A stretch of 64,000 nt of DNA from Glycomyces sp040645615 (lineage in GTDB: Bacteria; Actinomycetota; Actinomycetes; Mycobacteriales; Micromonosporaceae), in assembly GCF_040645615.1 (NCBI RefSeq), contig NZ_JBEYYO010000018.1, positions 1-64,000 of the forward strand, given 5' to 3'. The stretch's first letter is position 1; each line of letters begins with the position of its first letter. Positions 18,001 to 25,878 of this stretch are shown here, one piece after another. The notes beneath the pieces were generated by a model. The model saw only the letters and a list, made by a program, of their open reading frames with translations. It was not told the DNA's origin and searched no databases. Both the position numbers and the translations under genes were made by a program.

Positions 18001-19603
18001 CGGAGGTGACGGCGAGGCGCTGCGACCCGGGGCGGGCGCTGACGGTCCCGGTCGCGCGGTCCCAGACCACGCGCGGGCGCAGTTCGGCGAACGCGTCGGA
18101 GGGGTAGCGGCCCGCGAGCATGTCCAATGTGGCTTCGAACGCCGAGTCGGGGAGGGTCGCGAACGGGGCGGCGCGGCGCACCAGGTCGAGCAGGTCGTCC
18201 ACGCCCCAGTCGTCCATCGCGGTGATGGCCACGAGCTGCTGGGCGAGCACGTCGAGCGGGTTGGCGGGGATCTTGAGCGCCTCGATCGCGCCCGAGCGCA
18301 TGCGCTCGGCGACCACCGCGGACTGGATGAGGTCGCCGCGGACCTTGGGGAAGAACACGCCGCGCGAGACCGCGCCGACCTGGTGGCCCGCGCGGCCGAC
18401 GCGCTGGAGCCCCGAGGCCACCGAGGGCGGGGCCTCGACTTGGACGACGAGGTCGACCGCGCCCATGTCGATGCCCAGTTCCAGGCTGGAGGTGGCCACC
18501 ACGGCGGGCAGGCGCCCGGCCTTGAGGTCGCCTTCGACTTCGGCCCGCTGCTCCTTGGAGATCGAGCCGTGGTGGGTGCGGGCCAGGATCGGCGGCGGCC
18601 CGGGCGTGGCGCCCGAGCCGCCCATCATGGCCGCGGGCGCGCGGTCCTCGGGCAGCGGGCGTCCCTCGCGGCGCTCGTAGGCGATCTCGTTGAGCCGGTT
18701 GGAGAGCCGTTCGGCCACGCGGCGGGCGTTGGTGAACACGATCGTGGACCGGTGCTGCTCCACGAGGTCGACGATGCGTTCCTCGACGTGCGGCCAGATC
18801 GAGGTCGCGGCCTTCGAAGGCGAGGTGGGGTCAGAGGTCTCGCCGAGCGCGCCCATGTCCTCGACGGGCACGACCACCGAGAGGTCCCAGCGTTTCTCCG
18901 AGGGCGGCTGCACGATCGCGGTCTCGCGCCGGGGGGACAGGAAGCGGGCCACGTCCTCGACCGGCCGGACGGTGGCCGAGAGGCCGATCCGGCGGGCCGG
19001 GTTCGGCAGCAGCGCGTCGAGGCGTTCGAGCGAGAGCGCCAGGTGCGCACCGCGTTTGGTGCCCGCCACGGCGTGGACTTCGTCGAGGATCACCGTCTCG
19101 ACCGCGGCGAGCGCGTCGCGGGCCTGCGAGGTGAGCATCAGGAACAGGGACTCAGGGGTGGTGATGAGGATGTCGGGCGGGCGGTTCGCGATGGCGCGGC
19201 GCTCGGACTGCGGGGTGTCGCCCGAGCGGACCGCGACGGTCAGGTCGGGTTCGGGCAGGCCGAGGCGGCGGGCCTCGCCGCGGATGCCTTCGAGCGGGGC
19301 GCGGAGGTTGCGTTCGACGTCGACGCCGAGGGCCTTGAGCGGCGAGAGGTAGAGCACCCGGCAGCGGCGCTTGGCCTCGGCCGGGGGCTCGGTCGAGGCG
19401 AGGTCGTCGATGGCCGACAGGAACGCCGCGAGGGTCTTCCCCGAACCGGTGGGGGCCACCACCAGCACGTCCTTGTCCTCGCCGATGGCCTGCCACGCGC
19501 CCTGCTGCGCGGCGGTCGGCTCGCCGAAGGTGCGCGCGAACCAGGACGCGGTGGCCGGTGAGAACGCCGCGAGAGCGGGATGAGGACGCGCGGCGCTGGA
19601 CAT
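15032..19603 (-). CDS. lhr: Lhr-family ATP-dependent helicase
   Basis: A protein of about 1523 residues, the usual length of actinobacterial Lhr superfamily 2 helicases. The helicase core is at the N terminus: Walker A APTGSGKT, DEVH box VILDEVHAVAGTKRG, LSATVRPVEDVA and SSLELGIDMGAVDLVVQVEAPPSVASGLQRVGRAGH. A long Lhr-specific C-terminal region follows. It translocates on single-stranded DNA and acts in repair in mycobacteria. The ATG at 19603 (MSSAARPHPALAAFSP) is preferred; an upstream in-frame start at 19639 adds 12 residues. It stands alone between two convergent or intergenic stretches. Confidence 0.93.
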   Translation of the reverse strand: MSSAARPHPALAAFSPATASWFARTFGEPTAAQQGAWQAIGEDKDVLVVAPTGSGKTLAAFLSAIDDLASTEPPAEAKRRCRVLYLSPLKALGVDVERNLRAPLEGIRGEARRLGLPEPDLTVAVRSGDTPQSERRAIANRPPDILITTPESLFLMLTSQARDALAAVETVILDEVHAVAGTKRGAHLALSLERLDALLPNPARRIGLSATVRPVEDVARFLSPRRETAIVQPPSEKRWDLSVVVPVEDMGALGETSDPTSPSKAATSIWPHVEERIVDLVEQHRSTIVFTNARRVAERLSNRLNEIAYERREGRPLPEDRAPAAMMGGSGATPGPPPILARTHHGSISKEQRAEVEGDLKAGRLPAVVATSSLELGIDMGAVDLVVQVEAPPSVASGLQRVGRAGHQVGAVSRGVFFPKVRGDLIQSAVVAERMRSGAIEALKIPANPLDVLAQQLVAITAMDDWGVDDLLDLVRRAAPFATLPDSAFEATLDMLAGRYPSDAFAELRPRVVWDRATGTVSARPGSQRLAVTSGGTIPDRGLFGVFLAGTDPKRGGGRVGELDEEMVYESRVGDVFTLGTSSWRIEEIGRDRVSVSPAPGAPGRLPFWRGDGLGRPLELGRAIGAFVRELASLDDAAAHARLAAAGLDAFAARNAIAYLADQREAAGVVPDDRTILIERFRDELGDWRIVVHSPFGAQVNAPWALALGERLRERHGIDPQLMHHDDGIVVRLPDTETPDPLGAADLAFGEDEIGPIVTEAVAGSSLFASRFREAASRALLLPHRQPGKRQPLWQQRLRSAQLLEVAGRFPTFPIILEAVREVLQDVYDVPGLAELMRDIASRDVRVVEVTTTEASPFARTLLFGYVAQFMYAGDTPLAERRAAALSLDSRLLADLLGDVDLRELLDPDVLAETERELQWRTEDRRARDGESVADLLRLLGPLTDAELAERGAEPAWTRTLSDAGRAISVDIAGRDHWAAIEDAGRLRDALGTALPGGVPAAFTEPVPDPLGDLLARYARTHGPFTTAEAAQRFGLGAAVADTALRRLAADGGLVEGEFRPGGEHLEWCDATVLRRLRRRSLAALRKELEPVPPETLAAFLPRWQQIGTWAAERGPGQLRGIDGLARAVEQLQGASVPASALEQSILPSRVADYTPAMLDELTASGEILWAGTGTLQGKDGWIALYPAETAPLLLSEPGPLEPAPLHESLMDSLAGGYGLFFRQLLDRVRAEGHSEATEGDLAAALWDLAWSGRVTNDTLAPLRARLGSGTTAHRARRSTPRARQGLPGWRDLRQPSTASPPEVAGRWSLLPALEPDPTVRAHAFAETLLDRHGVVTRGAVAAEGAEGGFAKVYRVLSAFEETGRARRGYVVEGLGAAQFAGEGAVDRLRANVAETAGATVLAAADPANAYGAALPWPEPPDGSGHVPGRKAGAVVALVDGALALYVERGGKTLLAWPAEGDWSEDSRIASATTALAEATRAGNAPPLHIERVNDEAAQSSPLAPLLEANGFRITPRGYRLRP

Positions 19604-19662
19604 GGCGTCAATGGTGCCCCACGGGTGCGACACGTTCACCGGTTCGCGTGAGGCGGACGGGA

Positions 19663-19691
19663 CGCGCCGGGACCGGGCCGGTCCCGGCGCG
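19663..19691 (-). terminator. terminator after the Gfo/ThuA pair
   Basis: CGCGCCGGGACCG (19663-19675) pairs with 19679-19691 across a three-base loop. It lies immediately downstream of the oxidoreductase stop codon. Confidence 0.85.
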
Positions 19692-19695
19692 CGGC

Positions 19696-20790
19696 TCAGA
19701 CCGCCTGCGGCGCGTCCTGGAGCGGCACGGCCGCGGGGCGCTCGCAGGTGCTCTCGACGGTGACCGCCGCGCCCTGCTCCGCGGAGGCCAGGAGCGAGGT
19801 CATGACGTCGAGCACGTGATAGGCCAGGTCGCCGTTGGCGCGCGCCGCGGTGCCCCGCGGGGTGGCCGCGAGGTCGGCGAGGCCGTACCCGCGGGCCGCG
19901 TCGCGGTAGCCCGCGCTGGGCGCCAGGGTCTCCCAGCCGCCGCTGCCGAGGGCGTTGAGGAGCACATCCCCGGCGAAGCCGTTGGGGTCGGGCACGATGA
20001 GCGAACCGGTCTGGCCGTGGACCTCGATGTTGGAGGCGCGGGTGGCGACCGCGTCGAAACTCATCACGAGCGTCGAGAGCGCGCCGGACTCGTGCCGGAG
20101 CACGCCCGTGACATGCGTGTCCACAGTGACCGGCACCGTCTCGCCTTGGCGCGGACCGGAGCCGATGGTGCGCGTCTCGCGCGTGTGGCTGGCCGCGCCG
20201 ACGACCGAGGCGACCGGGCCGAGGAGGGTCACCAGCGCGGTCACGTAGTACGGGCCCATGTCGAGCAGGGGCCCGCCGCCGGGCGCGTAGTAGAAGTCCG
20301 GGTTGGGGTGCCAGCGTTCGTGTCCGGGGGTGAGCATCGTGGCGGTGGCGGCGACCGGGGTGCCGATCAGGCCGTCGTCCACGGCTTTGCGGGCGGTCTG
20401 GACGCCGGTGCCGAGGACGGTGTCGGGCGCGCAGCCCACGCGCACGCCCGCGTCGCGGCCCGCTTCGATCACCGCGCGGGCCTCGGGGAGGGTGGCCGCG
20501 AGCGGCTTCTCGCCGTAGACGCCCTTGCCCGCGGCGATGGCCTTGAGCGCGATGTCGGCGTGCGCGGCGGGGACGGTGAGGTTGAGGACCACGTCGACCT
20601 CGGGGTCGGCGATGAGGTCGTCCACGCTCAGGGCGCGGACGCCCTGCTCGGCGGCGACGGTCTCGGCGCGGGCCCGGTCGAGGTCGGCGACCGCGACCAG
20701 GCGCACCGCGTCCAGGCGCGCGAAGGCGTCGAGGTACTGGCCCGAGATCGCTCCGGTGCCGACGATGCCGACTCTCAGCGGCTGGCCCAC
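19696..20790 (-). CDS. Gfo/Idh/MocA-family sugar oxidoreductase
   Basis: A 364-residue NAD(P)-dependent oxidoreductase with N-terminal Rossmann motif VGIVGTGAISGQYLDAF. The signature EKPLA carries the catalytic Lys, and a C-terminal beta-sheet domain contains GGGPLLDMGPYYV. I chose the GTG at 20790, which overlaps the end of the ThuA gene, with GAGAGGGG upstream. It is co-transcribed with ThuA and is probably repressed by the divergent LacI protein. Pairs of ThuA and Gfo proteins usually act on disaccharide or polyol intermediates. The exact substrate is unknown. Confidence 0.9.
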   Translation of the reverse strand: MGQPLRVGIVGTGAISGQYLDAFARLDAVRLVAVADLDRARAETVAAEQGVRALSVDDLIADPEVDVVLNLTVPAAHADIALKAIAAGKGVYGEKPLAATLPEARAVIEAGRDAGVRVGCAPDTVLGTGVQTARKAVDDGLIGTPVAATATMLTPGHERWHPNPDFYYAPGGGPLLDMGPYYVTALVTLLGPVASVVGAASHTRETRTIGSGPRQGETVPVTVDTHVTGVLRHESGALSTLVMSFDAVATRASNIEVHGQTGSLIVPDPNGFAGDVLLNALGSGGWETLAPSAGYRDAARGYGLADLAATPRGTAARANGDLAYHVLDVMTSLLASAEQGAAVTVESTCERPAAVPLQDAPQAV

Positions 20791-21482
20791 AGGAGGCCCC
20801 TCTCGATGATGGTGCGCACGTTGGGGTCGGCGAGGACGCCCATATCGTGGCCCGGGGTGGAGACGAAGATCCGGCCCCGGCCCCACTGGCGGGTCCACAC
20901 CGCGGGGCAGGTGATCGGGCGGTGCCACGCGTGGTAGTCGGTGACGGGGATCGTGGTGGTCGCCAGGACGTCGTTGTAGTCGTCGGAGAGGACCCAGTAC
21001 TGCTCGGTGTGGAGGTCGAAGTCCTCGATGCCCGCCACGATCGGGTGGTCGGCCCGCTCGGGGACGATGTTGACGGTGTAGTGGGTGAAGCAGTCCGCGG
21101 CCTCGCCCTTGAGCTCCTCGCGGGGGGCCCGGGTGGGGTGGGTGGCGAACTGGCCGCCGATGAACTGGAGGTAGTCCGAGCTGTTGCGGTAGGAGTCGGC
21201 GATGCCGCCGTGCCACCCGGCCATGCCCGCGCCGTTCTCGACCGCGGCGATGAGTCCCGCGAGCTCGTTCCGCTCGATCGTGTTCATGGTGTTGGTCTGG
21301 ACGACGAGGTCGACCGAGGCCATGTAGTCCTCGTCGGCGTAGACGGCGGTGGCGTCCTCGACGCGCACCTCGTAGCCGTGCTCTTTCAGGAAGGGGAGGA
21401 ACGAGTCGGTGGCCTCGACGGGCTGGTGCCCGTCCCAGCCGCCGCGCACGACGAGCGCGCGTTTGCTCTGTGATGGTGCCAT
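20775..21482 (-). CDS. ThuA-like protein
   Basis: A 235-residue ThuA-domain protein (class I glutamine amidotransferase-like fold). It has ALVVRGGWDGHQPVEAT, a GWHGGIADSYRNSSDY segment and HDMGVLADPNV. ThuA proteins are linked to trehalose and other sugar use, but their reaction is poorly defined. The ATG at 21482 has GGAG about 12 bases upstream. Its promoter region holds one of two LacI-type operators. Confidence 0.85.
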   Translation of the reverse strand: MAPSQSKRALVVRGGWDGHQPVEATDSFLPFLKEHGYEVRVEDATAVYADEDYMASVDLVVQTNTMNTIERNELAGLIAAVENGAGMAGWHGGIADSYRNSSDYLQFIGGQFATHPTRAPREELKGEAADCFTHYTVNIVPERADHPIVAGIEDFDLHTEQYWVLSDDYNDVLATTTIPVTDYHAWHRPITCPAVWTRQWGRGRIFVSTPGHDMGVLADPNVRTIIERGLLWASR

Positions 21483-21501
21483 GCGAAGTGCCTGCTCCAA
21501 A

Positions 21502-21600
21502 AGTTGCGCAAATTATGAGACGCGAGGGGCGCTGATTTCGATTGTTTCATGATGATGACATGGAAAGCAAGGGGTTTCCATGATGTCGAGTTGCGCAACT
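21502..21600. promoter_or_regulatory. paired TTGCGCAA operators of the LacI regulator
   Basis: AGTTGCGCAAAT (21502-21513) and the perfect palindrome AGTTGCGCAACT (21589-21600) flank the divergent intergenic region, one next to each gene start. LacI-family operators commonly have a central CG in such palindromes. A further inverted repeat, CATGGAAA/TTTCCATG (21559-21566 and 21575-21582), lies between them. Confidence 0.75.
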
Positions 21601-21627
21601 TCATGGAGGTGCATTACGCTCGCGGTC

Positions 21628-22638
21628 ATGCGGAACGGTCAGCGGACGACCCTCGCCCACGTGGCCGAACGGGCGGGCACCACGGTGCCGACGGTCTCGA
21701 AGGTGCTCAGTGGGCGCTCTGACGTGTCCTCCCAGACCCGTTCGCGCGTGATGCGCGCGGTGGCCGAGCTCGACTACCGCGGCCGCTCGGGCAAGGGCAC
21801 GGCCCGGGGCCGCACACCGTCGCTTGTGGACCTCGTGTTGAGCGGCGTCGAAGGCACGTGGGCGAACCGGGCCCTCAGCGGCGTCGAGCGCGCCGCGGCT
21901 GGAGCCGGGGTCGACATCGTGGTCTCGGTGGCCCGCGACCAGCCCGGGGACGCGTGGCTCACCAGGCTCCTCGATCGCGACCTGCGCGGCGCGGTCCTCG
22001 CGCTGGTGGACACCACTCCGGCGCAGCTCGCGACCCTCGCGGCGGCGAACGTGCCGATCGTGCTCCTCGACCCGGTCACCCAGCCTCCCGGCAGCGTGGC
22101 GAGCGTGGGCGCGTCGAACTGGGCCGGAGGCCGCGCAGCCGCCGAGCATCTGATCGCCTTGGGCCACCGCGACCTCGCCGTCATCGGCGGCAGCCGCAGG
22201 CACCTGTACAGCCAAGCCAGGATCGACGGATTCCGTTCGGCCGCAGCCGAAGCCGGAATCACGCTGGCCGAAGGCCGCGTGCTCCACACCGACTGGCACC
22301 GCTTCAGCGCCGCCGACGCCGCGACCGCGCTCCTCAGCGCCGAAGACCGGCCCACAGCGGTCTTCGCCTGCTCGGACAACATGGCACTCGGCGTCTACGA
22401 CGCCGCCGAGGCCCTCGGACTGCGCCTCCCCGACGACCTCAGCGTCATCGGCTTCGACGACCTCCCCGAATGCCAATGGGTGCGGCCCGCGCTGACCACG
22501 GTGCGCCAGCCCATCGCGGAGATGGGCGAGGCGGCCCTGCGGATGCTGCTGCGCATCATCGCCGACCCCCCGCGAACAGCCCCAAGAGAAGAGCTGGCGA
22601 CGACCCTCATCACTCGCGGGTCCACAACGGAGCCATAG
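21628..22638 (+). CDS. LacI-family sugar-responsive regulator
   Basis: A 336-residue LacI/GalR regulator. The DNA-binding helix-turn-helix is TLAHVAERAGTTVPTVSKVLSGRSDVSSQTR. It is followed by a periplasmic-binding-protein-like effector domain (VDLVLSGVEGTWANRAL, SVIGFDDLPECQWVRPALTTVRQP). The ATG at 21628 is preferred over an upstream start, because it puts the helix-turn-helix at the usual position. It is divergent from ThuA-Gfo and has the operators described nearby, so it probably represses both sides. A hairpin terminator follows. Confidence 0.9.
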   Translation: MRNGQRTTLAHVAERAGTTVPTVSKVLSGRSDVSSQTRSRVMRAVAELDYRGRSGKGTARGRTPSLVDLVLSGVEGTWANRALSGVERAAAGAGVDIVVSVARDQPGDAWLTRLLDRDLRGAVLALVDTTPAQLATLAAANVPIVLLDPVTQPPGSVASVGASNWAGGRAAAEHLIALGHRDLAVIGGSRRHLYSQARIDGFRSAAAEAGITLAEGRVLHTDWHRFSAADAATALLSAEDRPTAVFACSDNMALGVYDAAEALGLRLPDDLSVIGFDDLPECQWVRPALTTVRQPIAEMGEAALRMLLRIIADPPRTAPREELATTLITRGSTTEP

Positions 22639-22644
22639 ACGACG

Positions 22645-22673
22645 AACCCCGTGGAGTCGGACTCCACGGGGTT
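22645..22673. terminator. bidirectional terminator
   Basis: AACCCCGTGGAGTC (22645-22658) pairs with GACTCCACGGGGTT (22660-22673). It lies between the convergent LacI and lipoprotein genes. Confidence 0.88.
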
Positions 22674-22684
22674 TCGCGCGGTGA

Positions 22685-23893
22685 CTACTGGATCGGGTTG
22701 CCCGTGAGCGTCGTACCGCTGAAGTGGACCGCGATGCCGCCGTTCATGATGCCGCTGGGGACCGGCGCGCCGCTCGGAAGGGTCGAGACCTCGGGCTCGC
22801 CCGCGGCCGGGATCGTCACCAGCTCGCCGCTGGCGCCCCCGTCGACGCTGCCGTAGGCGTTGCCCTGGTCGTCGACCGCGACCAGTTCGACCGTCCGCTG
22901 GCCGTCGTCGCCGCCGAAGCACTGGCCCGCGGCCTTGGACATCCAGATGGACTCGTGGACGACGTACTCGCCGTTCGGGCTGGTGCGAGCCATGTTGGAC
23001 TCGCTCTGCGTGTGGGAGAAGCCGGGGCAGCTCAGCTCGTAGAGGACCTCACCGGTCGCGACCTCGACGGCGAAGTAGGCCAGCTCGGCGCCGGGACCGT
23101 GGGTGACCTCGATCGCGAGCAGCCCCTGCCTGCCGTCCACTGCGAGGACTTCCATGTTCGCGATGTCCGACCGCTCGATGCCCGGGACCTCGGTCGTGCC
23201 TCCGGCCTCGGTGTTGAGGAGGTAGCTCCGGTCCAGCCAGAACGGCGTTCCCCCGGCGTGGCCCGCGGCTTCGATCCCGAAGGTGTCGGCCTGGACCTCC
23301 GTGGTCTGCCCGTCCTCGGTCGCGAAGCCGAACCCGTCGTCGCCGTGGAAGACGACGTTCCCGAAGTTGTTGATCATCGCGCCGTCGGGGAACTCGACCT
23401 CGGCGACCACCGAACCGTCGTCGAGGGACAGCAGGGTCAGCTCGGTGACGGTGCGCGCGCTGTCCAGGCCCGACGCCTCGACCTCGCGGTCGGCCAGGAC
23501 GGCCACCGTCTCGTCGAGCACCGCGACCGGGATGTGCTCGGGGTACTCATGGTCGGAGAACTCGAAGGTCCAGGCCTCTGCGCCTTCAGGGGTGTAGGCC
23601 TGGATCGTGCGCTTCATGTCGAGGTGCACGCGGTCCACGACGACGCGATCGGGCCGCACGGTCACCGTCGCCTCGCCGTCGCCGACGTCGACACTCCAGA
23701 CGGCCTCGCCGAAGGGCTCACCGACGGGGAAGCCGTCCACGGCCGCCTCGGCCGCGGCCTCGGTCGAGGGGGCATCGGACTCGGAGTCCTTCGCCTCGTC
23801 CTCAGGTTCGCCGCCGCAGGCGCTGAGCGCCAGCAGTGACGCCGCCAGCGCGCCGATCAGAGGGGTTGGGCGTCCGGCTGTACTGAGACTCAT
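22685..23893 (-). CDS. secreted lipoprotein with PQQ-like beta-propeller
   Basis: A 402-residue lipoprotein. The signal ends in the lipobox LALSAC, so Cys is the lipidated residue, followed by an acidic Ser/Glu linker. The body has repeated WTFEFSDHEYPEHIPVAVLD, LTLLSLDDGSVVAEV and AYFAVEVATGEVLYELSC blades, like actinobacterial PQQ-like-domain lipoproteins. Function is unknown. GGGAG precedes the ATG. It is monocistronic. Confidence 0.8.
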   Translation of the reverse strand: MSLSTAGRPTPLIGALAASLLALSACGGEPEDEAKDSESDAPSTEAAAEAAVDGFPVGEPFGEAVWSVDVGDGEATVTVRPDRVVVDRVHLDMKRTIQAYTPEGAEAWTFEFSDHEYPEHIPVAVLDETVAVLADREVEASGLDSARTVTELTLLSLDDGSVVAEVEFPDGAMINNFGNVVFHGDDGFGFATEDGQTTEVQADTFGIEAAGHAGGTPFWLDRSYLLNTEAGGTTEVPGIERSDIANMEVLAVDGRQGLLAIEVTHGPGAELAYFAVEVATGEVLYELSCPGFSHTQSESNMARTSPNGEYVVHESIWMSKAAGQCFGGDDGQRTVELVAVDDQGNAYGSVDGGASGELVTIPAAGEPEVSTLPSGAPVPSGIMNGGIAVHFSGTTLTGNPIQ

Positions 23894-23994
23894 CGTCGTG
23901 CTCCCTGTGGATACTCGGAGGGGTGTTGCGCGGGTCGTCGAGAGGGTATACGGCGAATGCGAACCGCTTGCCGCGCAGGGTCGCGGGCTGTTGG

Positions 23995-24161
23995 CTAGGG
24001 CGTGTTTGGGAACTCGCGGCGAGGCGGTATCGGAGTCGATTCGTTCGGTCGGGAGGCGGAAGGCCTTTTCGATCCCGGTGTTGGATCGGGAAGGCCGACA
24101 ACGAAGCGATCGGGCGAATGGGCCCGATAGCGGCCGTCGGGGGTTCCCGAACACGCCCTAG
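23995..24161. mobile_element. 167-bp MITE-like element
   Basis: The ends are 19-bp inverted repeats: CTAGGGCGTGTTTGGGAAC (23995-24013) and GTTCCCGAACACGCCCTAG (24143-24161), with one mismatch. The interior encodes nothing and contains a second stem (GGCCTTttCGATCC against GGATCGggAAGGCC), so the whole element could fold on itself. CTAG at both edges may be a target duplication. The right end supplies the TAG stop of the neighbouring isomerase gene. No transposase is present, so it would need one in trans. Confidence 0.75.
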
Positions 24162-25003
24162 AACCGGTCGCCGTAGCCGAGGGACACGAGGTTGTCGTGG
24201 GAGATCGCCAGAGATTCGATCGCGGTGCGGCCGTAGCACTCGTCCTGTTCCACTAGGAGGTGGGCGGCTCCGGCTTGGTCGGCGGCTTTGATGATGCCGT
24301 GCCAGTCGAGGTTGCCTTCGCCGACTTCGGCGAATTGGACGGCGTGGGGCATGGCCTCGTGCCAGGGGGTGTCGTCTCCTTGGGCGAGTGCGGTGTAGAC
24401 CTCGGGGGCGAGGCGGGCGATGCGGTAGTCCTTGAGGTGGACCATGGCGACGCGGCCGGTGTATTTGCGCAGCACGGTCGCCGGGTCGAGGCCGCCGCGT
24501 TGGACCCAGTGGGCGTCGATCTCCAGGCCTACGGAAGGGGACCGCTCGGCGATCACGTCGAGCAGGTGTCGGCCGTCGTATTTGGCGAAGTCGATGTGGT
24601 GGTTGTGGTAGTGGAGGCTGATGCCCTCGCCTGCGAGGTGGGCGGCGACCGCTTCGCAGGTGTCGGCGAAGGCGGCCACGGTCGCCGGGGTGGCCATGGC
24701 CTCGGGCGGGAGCATGCCGATGCGGATGCGGTCCGCGCCCAGGGTCTTCGCGTCGGTCACGAACTTGTCGAATGTGGAGAGCAGGGACTCGTCTCCGGTG
24801 ACGCCGCCGGAGATCGACACGAACTCGATGCCGAGCTCGGATCGGACGCGCGCGAGTTCGGCCAGGTTCTCGGCGGTCATCGCGACCGCGGAGAGCTCGG
24901 CGGTGCGGTAGCCGATCTCGAGGACGCGGCGGAAGGTTTCGAACAGGCCGTGCTCGGCGAACTCCTCGCGGAGGGTGAAGGCCTGGACGCCGATGGTGCT
25001 CAC
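24158..25003 (-). CDS. sugar phosphate isomerase/epimerase (AP endonuclease 2 fold)
   Basis: A 281-residue TIM-barrel protein of the xylose-isomerase-like group. Metal-ligand candidates are in SLHYHNHHIDF, GLEIDAHWV, MVHLKDY and FAEVGEGNLDW. The start is a GTG overlapping the aldose epimerase stop (GTGA). It is the last gene of the eight-gene sugar operon. Its TAG stop lies inside the right terminal repeat of the MITE-like element, so the original C terminus may have been longer. The exact substrate is unknown. Confidence 0.85.
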   Translation of the reverse strand: MSTIGVQAFTLREEFAEHGLFETFRRVLEIGYRTAELSAVAMTAENLAELARVRSELGIEFVSISGGVTGDESLLSTFDKFVTDAKTLGADRIRIGMLPPEAMATPATVAAFADTCEAVAAHLAGEGISLHYHNHHIDFAKYDGRHLLDVIAERSPSVGLEIDAHWVQRGGLDPATVLRKYTGRVAMVHLKDYRIARLAPEVYTALAQGDDTPWHEAMPHAVQFAEVGEGNLDWHGIIKAADQAGAAHLLVEQDECYGRTAIESLAISHDNLVSLGYGDRF

Positions 25004-25878
25004 TGCTGCTCCTCAATGGTCGGTTCGCAGGAGAGTTCGAGGTCGAGGACGGTGGCGAGCGTCGCGTGGGCGGCGAGCGTGAGCGGACCGAGGGCCGGGC
25101 CCGCATCATAAGTGCGGGAAGCCGGTTCGAGCGCGATCGCGTCGGTCTGGCCCCACCAGGGGAAGCCGCCAGAATTGCGGTGCTCCTGCCACACGTACAG
25201 GTGCGGGAGGAGGTCGGTGTCCCAGCGGAGGATCGCGGCGGTGCCTTTGGCGCGGTTGCGGATCGCGGCCCCGCCGCGGCCCTTGGCGAGGATCTCCTGG
25301 AAGTTCGCATGGGGTCCTTCGGGAAAGGCCGCCTCGATGCGGTCGCCGCCGATGTGGACGGTGGTGTCCGGGCCGATGAGCGCCGGGCCGAAGGCCGGGT
25401 GCTCGGTCCACGAGAAGGCCACCTCTCGGTCCGAGAGGTTGGCTACCGCTTGCCTGACGGTCACGCCGATATCGGTCGCGGTCACCGTGCGCCGCACCGT
25501 GAACGGGACCGTCCGCAGCACGACCTCCATCGTGCAGGAAGCCGCGTCCTGCGCGGTCACGCGCCAGCGCCGCCACGCGGCCTCGCCGTGGAAGGGGTGG
25601 TGCACCCCGTCGAGGACGCGGGGGTCGCCGCAGTGCGGCAGCAGCGTGTGCCAGCCGCCCGCGTAGCGGCGGTGCCATTCCTCGTTCGAGTCCGCGGAGG
25701 GGTACGCGCCCTCCCAGTCCTCGTTCTCCCACGGGGTCCGCAGGAGGAACTCGGTCGCTGTGGGGCGGTGGAGGATCGAGGCGATCCGGGCTCCGTTCTG
25801 GTCGAGGTCGGCGGTGAAGCCGCCACCGGGGGCGGTGATGCGGATCGTCGGGGCGACGCTCATCCGGTCGGGGCTCAT
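25000..25878 (-). CDS. aldose 1-epimerase family protein
   Basis: A 292-residue galactose mutarotase-like protein. Typical pieces are GGWHTLLPHCGD, the catalytic-type HPFHGEAAWRRW, EHPAFGPALIG and LYVWQEHRNSGGFPWWGQTDAIALEP. It would interconvert anomers of the incoming sugar. The ATG at 25878 overlaps the ROK gene stop (ATGA); another ATG at 25863 is possible. Its own stop overlaps the isomerase GTG. It is the seventh gene of the operon. Confidence 0.85.
   Translation of the reverse strand: MSPDRMSVAPTIRITAPGGGFTADLDQNGARIASILHRPTATEFLLRTPWENEDWEGAYPSADSNEEWHRRYAGGWHTLLPHCGDPRVLDGVHHPFHGEAAWRRWRVTAQDAASCTMEVVLRTVPFTVRRTVTATDIGVTVRQAVANLSDREVAFSWTEHPAFGPALIGPDTTVHIGGDRIEAAFPEGPHANFQEILAKGRGGAAIRNRAKGTAAILRWDTDLLPHLYVWQEHRNSGGFPWWGQTDAIALEPASRTYDAGPALGPLTLAAHATLATVLDLELSCEPTIEEQQ

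Noticed and set aside
21580..21627. Longer N terminus for the LacI regulator
   Set aside because: The extra 16 residues overlap the operator palindrome and would displace the helix-turn-helix from the N terminus. The ATG at 21628 fits the family.
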